Source: Kineococcus rubinsiae
GTDB lineage: Bacteria > Actinomycetota > Actinomycetes > Actinomycetales > Kineococcaceae
NCBI RefSeq assembly: GCF_011839805.1
Contig: NZ_VWPY01000019.1
Span: 1 to 64,000, forward strand
Length of the DNA stretch: 64,000 bases
Direction of reading: 5' to 3'
Shown here: positions 59,864-64,000 of the stretch, one piece after another
Position numbering within the stretch: position 1 is the first letter of the stretch
How the letters are laid out: each line of letters begins with the position of its first letter
Position numbers and translations under genes: made by a program
Notes under the pieces: generated by a model
What the model was told of the DNA's origin: nothing
Seen by the model: the letters and a program-made list of their open reading frames with translations, nothing else
Database searches by the model: none

Positions 59864-60269
59864 GCGCCCCCGCGGGCCGGCTCCCCCGGAAGCCGGCCCG
59901 CACCCCGCCGCGCGGCCGGCGCGAACCGGTCGGGGGCACCGGACCGGTTGTCCTGCAGAGGTTCCGCAGAACGCCGACGGGCAGCGCCGCGCGGGCGGCG
60001 GCCGGGACCGTCGCCCGGCGTGAACGGTCACCACGGCCCCTCGCCGTCCTTTCCCGTGATCTGTCCGGGATGACCTCGATCACGTTCCCGCCCGGAATGT
60101 CGAGGAGGAACGGCGGACCCTTACCCACATCCTCTTCACGCACTCCCGAGAACGCCTCGCGAAGCTCTCCGGGGAACTGATCGTGAATGCCTTCCGGGGC
60201 GCGTGGCCACGGGGAACTGTGGTTTCATGGTCATTGCGATCCACACCCTCTTCCCCCTTGGAGACCAGC
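59864..60269. other. Intergenic region upstream of the Lsr2-like gene
   Basis: 406 bases without a convincing gene. An 8-bp inverted repeat (AACCGGTC at 59924-59931 and GACCGGTT at 59942-59949) probably ends the SDR transcript. The part near 60180-60265 is lower in GC and likely holds the promoter and leader of the nucleoid-protein gene, with GGAG just before its ATG. Confidence 0.45.
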
Positions 60270-60839
60270 ATGGCAACTCACGACGTAGCGCTGAAGGTGG
60301 CGACCGAACTCGCCGTCGGCGCCGTGGACCTCGAGATCCCCGTCAAGCGCAACGGCCGCCGCATCGGCGTCTTCACCGTGAACTCGAACGGTGTCTCCTG
60401 GAACCCGTCGACGTCGAAGGCCCCGACCTCCGTGTCCTGGGAGGACCTCCCCGACGCGCTGAGCGGCAAGCCCGCCGCGGCCCCGGCCGCCCCCGCCGCC
60501 GCTGCTGCCGCGCCGGCGAAGAAGGCGACGGCCAAGAAGGCCGCGACGACCACCAAGAAGACGGCCGCCAAGAAGAGCGCGCCCGCGGAGACCGCCCCCG
60601 AGCCCACCCCGGCTCCCGTGGCCGAGACCCCGGCGCCGGCGCCCGCCGCCACCGCCAAGAAGGCCACCGCGAAGAAGGCGGCCAAGAAGTCGGCTCCCGC
60701 CACCTCGGCCACCTCCGCCACCACCGGTGCCGTCGACGCCCGCGCGGTCCGCGCCTGGGCCGCCGAGAACGGGATCGCCGTCGCCCCGCGCGGCCCGATC
60801 TCCTCGAGCATCATCGACCAGTTCCGCGCCGCGAGCTGA
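60270..60839 (+). CDS. Nucleoid-associated protein: novel N-domain, H1-like linker and Lsr2-type DNA-binding end
   Basis: A 189-residue basic protein in three parts. Residues 1-66 are an unrecognised beta-rich domain (VDLEIPVKRNGRRIGVFTVN, then SWEDLPDAL). Residues 70-150 are an Ala/Lys/Pro stretch with repeated AKKATAKKAA and AAKKSAP units, like the tails of histone H1-like and actinobacterial HupB proteins. Residues 155-189 (DARAVRAWAAENGIAVAPRG, then PISSSIIDQFRAAS) match the Lsr2 C-terminal domain, including an RG turn that in Lsr2 enters the minor groove of AT-rich DNA. It may act as a bridging or silencing protein. Three-part composition is unusual. Confidence 0.8.
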   Translation: MATHDVALKVATELAVGAVDLEIPVKRNGRRIGVFTVNSNGVSWNPSTSKAPTSVSWEDLPDALSGKPAAAPAAPAAAAAAPAKKATAKKAATTTKKTAAKKSAPAETAPEPTPAPVAETPAPAPAATAKKATAKKAAKKSAPATSATSATTGAVDARAVRAWAAENGIAVAPRGPISSSIIDQFRAAS

Positions 60840-60855
60840 GCACGCAGCGCTGAGA

Positions 60856-60895
60856 CGACGGAGGGGCGGGTCCTGACGGACCCGCCCCTCCGTCG
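60856..60895 (+). terminator. Terminator after the nucleoid-protein gene
   Basis: An 18-bp perfect stem (60856-60873 with 60878-60895) and a four-base loop (TGAC), ahead of the convergent PH-domain gene. Confidence 0.75.
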
Positions 60896-60921
60896 CGTCC
60901 GCCGGTTCCCGGCCCGGCGCC

Positions 60922-61542
60922 TCAGCGCCTGCGGCGCCCCCGCGGCGTCCCGGGCACGACGGGCGGGACGCGGTCGGCGCCGAAGATCTCCGCGCAGATG
61001 CTGATGTAGAGCTGGTCCGGCACGGGCAGCCAGCGGACCTCGCGCAGCGCCTGGTCCTGACCGGCGGACTCCATGACGAACTCCCCGTAGTCGAGGACGC
61101 GTCCCGCGAGGGTCTGGTTGTAGCTCATGTCGGTGACCTTCCCGACGGGCATCATCGCCACCCGCCGGTTGACGACGCCGAACGTCAGCAGCAGGCGGCG
61201 GTCGGTGGCCACGAACCAGTCCCCGTGCCACATCAGCAGCCGCCACCCGGCGCGGGCCAGCAGCACGAACCACCCCAGGAACAGGGCGTCGCCCACCAGC
61301 GGGACCTGCGGGGGCAGCCGGAACGTCAGCCACACGACCACGACGAACGCGGCGACGACGCTCGCGAACGGCTCCAGCAGCTGGGCGGGGTGACGGCGCA
61401 CGGCGACGACGAGGCGTTCGGTGGGCAGCAGGTAGCGGCGCACGCCCGAGGGCAGGCAGGCCACCACGGGATCGCGGGCGTCCACCTCCGCCGACCCCTC
61501 GGGGGCCGCGGCGCTGCGGCGGACGAACAGACGGCCCAGCAC
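60922..61542 (-). CDS. PH-domain-containing membrane protein (bPH_2 type)
   Basis: A 206-residue protein with two closely spaced TMs (SVVAAFVVVVWLTF and LFLGWFVLLARAGWRLL, about 62-100) followed by a bacterial PH-like domain (VATDRRLLLTFGVVNRRVAM, then VGKVTDMSYNQTLAG and ILD/LDYGEFVMES). YdbS/bPH_2 proteins are membrane-associated and of unclear function. GTG at 61542. It starts five bases after the stop of a 54-residue membrane peptide, with which it is probably translated. Confidence 0.85.
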   Translation of the reverse strand: MLGRLFVRRSAAAPEGSAEVDARDPVVACLPSGVRRYLLPTERLVVAVRRHPAQLLEPFASVVAAFVVVVWLTFRLPPQVPLVGDALFLGWFVLLARAGWRLLMWHGDWFVATDRRLLLTFGVVNRRVAMMPVGKVTDMSYNQTLAGRVLDYGEFVMESAGQDQALREVRWLPVPDQLYISICAEIFGADRVPPVVPGTPRGRRRR

Positions 61543-61547
61543 GGTGG

Positions 61548-61712
61548 TCAGCTGTTCAGGACGCCGTCGAAGAACGCGCCGATGCTCGAGACGATGGTGC
61601 CGAGCGCTTCACCGACGCTGCGCACGAACGCCGCGGCCTGGTCGGGTGCGCGGTAGACGGCGTACAGGGCGAAGACCACCAGGACCCACCACAGGACTCT
61701 GCGCCACTTCAT
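61548..61712 (-). CDS. 54-residue membrane peptide
   Basis: A very small protein with one hydrophobic N-terminal segment (WRRVLWWVLVVFALYAVYRA) and a short amphipathic C-terminus (FVRSVGEALGTIVSSIGAFF). ATG at 61712 has GAGGAG five bases upstream, which makes translation likely. No family recognised. It precedes the PH-domain gene by five bases; a regulatory or accessory subunit is possible. Confidence 0.65.
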   Translation of the reverse strand: MKWRRVLWWVLVVFALYAVYRAPDQAAAFVRSVGEALGTIVSSIGAFFDGVLNS

Positions 61713-61892
61713 GACCGCTCCTCTCCTACGACGTCGCCGGGTGCCTCGCCCGTCGGGTCCCGAACTGCCGCTTCCGGGAGCGGACACGGCGCGTGCAAGA
61801 TCGATCCCTGACGGTGCACAGCATGCCGGAAGAGGACACGGCGATCGACCACCCCGCGCCGGGAACTTCCGGGCGGGGGCGGCCGCCGGGGC

Positions 61893-62528
61893 TCAGACGA
61901 CGCCGTAGAGGCGGTCACCCGCGTCGCCCAGGCCCGGGACGATGTAGCCGGAGGAGTTCAGGTGCTCGTCGACGGCCGCGGTGACGACGGTCACGTGGGC
62001 GGCCCCGTCGAACGCCTCGCGCAGGACCTCGACGCCCTCGGGCGCGGCCAGCAGGCAGATCGCGGTGACGTCGTCGGCGCCGCGCTCGAGGAGGTAGTTG
62101 ATGGACGCGACGAGGGTTCCGCCGGTCGCGAGCATCGGGTCGAGCACGTAGCACTGCCGGCCGCTGAGGTCGTCGGGCAACCGGTTCGCGTAGGTCGTCG
62201 CCTGCAGCGTCGACTCGTCGCGGATGAGGCCGAGGAAACCGACCTCCGCGGTCGGCAGCAACCGGACCATCCCGTCGAGCATGCCGAGGCCGGCGCGCAG
62301 GATCGGCACGACGATCGGCTTGGGCGAGGTCAGCCGCACGCCGACGGTCGGGGCGACCGGCGTGGTGATGGGGTGCGGCTCGACGCGGACGTCGCGCGTC
62401 GCCTCGTAGGCGAGCAGCGTCACCAGTTCGTCCGCGAGGCGGCGGAACGTGGGCGAGTCGGTCCCGGCGTCGCGCAGCGCCGTCAGCTTGTGCGCGACGA
62501 GGGGGTGGTCGATGACGAGGAGACGCAT
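61893..62528 (-). CDS. upp: Uracil phosphoribosyltransferase
   Basis: A 211-residue salvage enzyme that makes UMP from uracil and PRPP. The PRPP loop is [16 protein letters not shown], and [19 protein letters not shown] and the late [18 protein letters not shown] are diagnostic for UPRT. The ATG at 62528 has a TAGGTT box seven bases upstream, so the message is probably leaderless. It is divergent from the tRNA adenosine deaminase pair. Confidence 0.96.
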   Translation of the reverse strand: MRLLVIDHPLVAHKLTALRDAGTDSPTFRRLADELVTLLAYEATRDVRVEPHPITTPVAPTVGVRLTSPKPIVVPILRAGLGMLDGMVRLLPTAEVGFLGLIRDESTLQATTYANRLPDDLSGRQCYVLDPMLATGGTLVASINYLLERGADDVTAICLLAAPEGVEVLREAFDGAAHVTVVTAAVDEHLNSSGYIVPGLGDAGDRLYGVV

Positions 62529-62535
62529 GGGCCGA

Positions 62536-62541
62536 AACCTA
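62536..62541 (-). promoter_or_regulatory. -10 box (TAGGTT) for upp, leaderless spacing
   Basis: On the minus strand TAGGTT matches TANNNT and ends seven bases before the upp ATG. Confidence 0.45.
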
Positions 62542-62639
62542 CTGGCCCGGGGCGGGACCCGTCTGCCGCGGCGACCCCCGGGAACGGGCGCGGCGCGCGT
62601 GGATGGCCCGCAGCCCGACCGGCCTGCCACGATGGGCGG

Positions 62640-63188
62640 GTGGCGTACTTCACCGCGGTCCTGTCCTACGACGACGGCTGGCACCCCGTCGACGTCGACC
62701 TCGAGACCAGCTCCCCCGACGAACTGGCCGACGTCCTGCGCGGGGTCGTCGACGACGACTCCCCCGTGCTCGCCGTCCTCGAGCGCGAGGACGAGTGGTT
62801 CGCGTTCGTGCGCACCGACGGTGCCGTCGACGTGCGCGTGTTCGTCTCGGACGCGGTCGCGGCGGCCGAGAGCCGCTACGCCGAGCTGTTCGCCGAACTG
62901 CCCCCGCCCGCCGGCACCCGCCCGCGCCCCGTCGAGGGCGGTGCCGCCGAGACCGACGACGACGGGGACGAGGAGGGGGAGGAGACCGAGGAGGTCACCC
63001 CGGCCGCACCCGTGCCGGGTGTCGTCCTCGACGAGCTGTGGGCGGGCGACGCCGACCTGCTGTCCGACCTGGGCGCCCCGCCGGACCTGCTGGTCCGCCT
63101 CGCCGTGAGCGGCGAGGACCCCTCGGCCGCGACCGTCGCGGTCGGCGAGGTCCTCGGCTTCGCCGACGTGCTGGAGTCCCTGCGCTGA
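62640..63188 (+). CDS. tRNA adenosine deaminase-associated protein
   Basis: A 182-residue actinobacterial protein that is nearly always next to tadA. Residues about 1-90 form a conserved beta-rich domain ([37 protein letters not shown]); an acidic linker ([15 protein letters not shown]) leads to a C-terminal helical part ([20 protein letters not shown]). Its function is unknown beyond this linkage. GTG at 62640. A CACGAT box six bases upstream may allow leaderless expression. Confidence 0.88.
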   Translation: MAYFTAVLSYDDGWHPVDVDLETSSPDELADVLRGVVDDDSPVLAVLEREDEWFAFVRTDGAVDVRVFVSDAVAAAESRYAELFAELPPPAGTRPRPVEGGAAETDDDGDEEGEETEEVTPAAPVPGVVLDELWAGDADLLSDLGAPPDLLVRLAVSGEDPSAATVAVGEVLGFADVLESLR

Positions 63189-63223
63189 GCGGTCTCGCCC
63201 AGCCCGCCGCCTGGCTGGGCTGG

Positions 63224-63664
63224 ATGCGGCTGGCGCTGGCCGAGGCGGAGCTCTGCCGCACCACGGGCGACGTCCCGGTGGGGGCCGTCGTCCTCGACGC
63301 GGACGGCACGGTGCTGGGCGCGGGCCGCAACGAGCGCGAGGCCGCGGGCGACCCGACGGCCCACGCGGAGGTGCTGGCCCTGCGCGCCGCCGCCCGGGCC
63401 CGCGGGGGCTGGCGCCTGGACGGCTGCACCCTCGTCGTGACGCTGGAACCCTGCACGATGTGCGCGGGGGCGGTGGTCCTGGCCCGCGTCCCGCGGTTGC
63501 TGCTCGGCGCCTGGGACCCGCGCTTCGGCGCGGCGGGGTCGTTGCGCGACGTGGTGCGCGACCGCCGGCTGAACCACACGGTCGAGGTCGTCGGCGGTGT
63601 GCTGGAGCAGGAGTGCCGCGCGCTGCTCGACGAGTTCTTCGCCGGCCGCCGCGACGGGGGCTGA
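63224..63664 (+). CDS. tadA: tRNA-specific adenosine deaminase (wobble A34 to I)
   Basis: A 146-residue (from ATG 63224) deaminase that makes inosine at A34 of tRNA-Arg(ACG), a substrate encoded at 58850 in this window. Zinc motifs are TAHAEVLAL (His and catalytic Glu) and [11 protein letters not shown] (two Cys). The frame continues upstream to a CTG at 63185 that overlaps the previous stop as CTGA and adds 13 residues ([12 protein letters not shown]), which look coding, so the true start may be CTG. Not to be confused with the pilus ATPase of the same symbol. Confidence 0.92.
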   Translation: MRLALAEAELCRTTGDVPVGAVVLDADGTVLGAGRNEREAAGDPTAHAEVLALRAAARARGGWRLDGCTLVVTLEPCTMCAGAVVLARVPRLLLGAWDPRFGAAGSLRDVVRDRRLNHTVEVVGGVLEQECRALLDEFFAGRRDGG

Positions 63665-63712
63665 ACCGCGCGCGTGGCCGGCGGCACCCCTCCGCCGTGT
63701 ATCGTGACCGTC

Positions 63713-63799
63713 GGTGGCGTGTCCGAGCGGCCTAAGGAGCACGCCTCGAAAGCGTGTGAAGGGGAGACTCTTCCGTGGGTTCAAATCCCACCGCCACCG
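63713..63799 (+). tRNA. tRNA-Ser(CGA)
   Basis: A class II tRNA. The acceptor GGTGGCG pairs with CGCCACC, the anticodon loop CTCGAAA carries CGA, a long variable arm follows, and the T-loop is TTCAAAT. No CCA is encoded. A -10-like TATCGT lies at 63699-63704. Confidence 0.95.
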
Positions 63800-63804
63800 C
63801 TCTC

Positions 63805-63846
63805 ACGACGAAGGCCCCCGGTCCGCGGACCGGGGGCCTTCGTCGT
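63805..63846 (+). terminator. Terminator after tRNA-Ser(CGA)
   Basis: A 21-bp perfect inverted repeat (63805-63825 with 63826-63846). It can also serve the convergent gene entering from the right edge. Confidence 0.75.
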
Positions 63847-63856
63847 CTGCGCCCGC

Positions 63857-64000
63857 TCAGCAGCCGGGCAGGGGCGCCGCCGGCGGCGGGGCGGGCGCGA
63901 CGAGCGCGTCCTCGGCCAGCAGCTGCGCGTACCCGTCCCCGAGGGTGACCTCGACGCCCGCGAGCGCCGGGTCCTCGGCGAGCTGGACGTCCGGGACGCG
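63857..64000 (-). CDS. C-terminal end of a protein cut by the window edge
   Basis: Only the last 47 residues are visible (ending APLPGC). The segment VQLAEDPALAGVEVTLGDGY resembles the LytR_C-type domain at the end of LytR-CpsA-Psr proteins that attach polymers to peptidoglycan, but the piece is too short for a firm call. The stop lies just beyond the tRNA-Ser terminator. Confidence 0.5.
   Translation of the reverse strand, partial: RVPDVQLAEDPALAGVEVTLGDGYAQLLAEDALVAPAPPPAAPLPGC

Overview
The window is very GC-rich (about 70-75%) chromosomal DNA of an actinobacterium. Supporting signs are DivIVA/Wag31-type scaffolds, an F420/PPOX-type flavoprotein, a BldG-like STAS/kinase pair, an Rv3654c-Rv3660c-like Tad locus, the actinobacterial tRNA-deaminase-associated protein, many GTG starts, 4-base GTGA gene overlaps and apparent leaderless promoters. 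The overall style suggests Kineosporiaceae (Kineococcus-like), but no rRNA or marker gene in the window proves this.

Layout. 1-6.1 kb: a secreted coiled-coil protein cut by the window edge, a MerR regulator, an SMP-30 lactonase-like protein, and a CitA/CitB-type two-component system divergent from a dicarboxylate:cation symporter. 6.3-9.1 kb: a three-gene operon joining a DivIVA-like coiled coil fused to a truncated haemoglobin, a flavohaemoglobin and a DivIVA-domain protein. 9.1-11.7 kb: metX-metY. 12.1-23.8 kb: mixed housekeeping and accessory genes (DUF2079 membrane protein, dehydrogenase, DedA, ECF sigma with its membrane partner, M20 peptidase plus GCS2 ligase, HflX-like GTPase, NTF2-like protein plus epoxide hydrolase divergent from a CGNR regulator).

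23.88-34.74 kb: a 10.9-kb integrative element in the 3' half of tRNA-Thr(CGT), bounded by 43-nt near-identical repeats. It has a tyrosine integrase, an XRE repressor, an AlpA-like excisionase, a RepA-like ATPase next to an iteron array, two TerS-like proteins and a lone capsid-decoration-like protein. It has no large terminase, portal, major capsid, tail or lysis gene. This resembles a phage-inducible chromosomal island (phage satellite). A three-gene cargo cassette of unknown function lies at its left end, in lower-GC DNA behind its own promoter with a palindromic operator.

34.8-51.4 kb: core genes, including a secreted tripeptidyl-aminopeptidase-like lipoprotein, PPOX flavoprotein, holB-tmk, a secreted CARDB/malectin-like protein, topA, a methyltransferase, a proton-pumping pyrophosphatase, an anti-sigma kinase/antagonist pair and an MrfA-like helicase. 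51.4-56.2 kb: a Tad/Flp pilus cluster read leftward (ssd/CpaE-like, TadA, TadB, TadC, pilin-like DUF4244, two TadE-like). 56.5-64 kb: a penicillin-binding protein, tRNA-Ser(GCT), tRNA-Arg(ACG), an SDR, a chimeric Lsr2-like nucleoid protein, a PH-domain membrane protein, upp, the tRNA adenosine deaminase pair, tRNA-Ser(CGA), and the C-terminus of a further protein at the edge.

The two strongest novelty candidates are the satellite-like element with its unknown cargo and the DivIVA-globin operon. All functional calls come from reading motifs; no database search was run.
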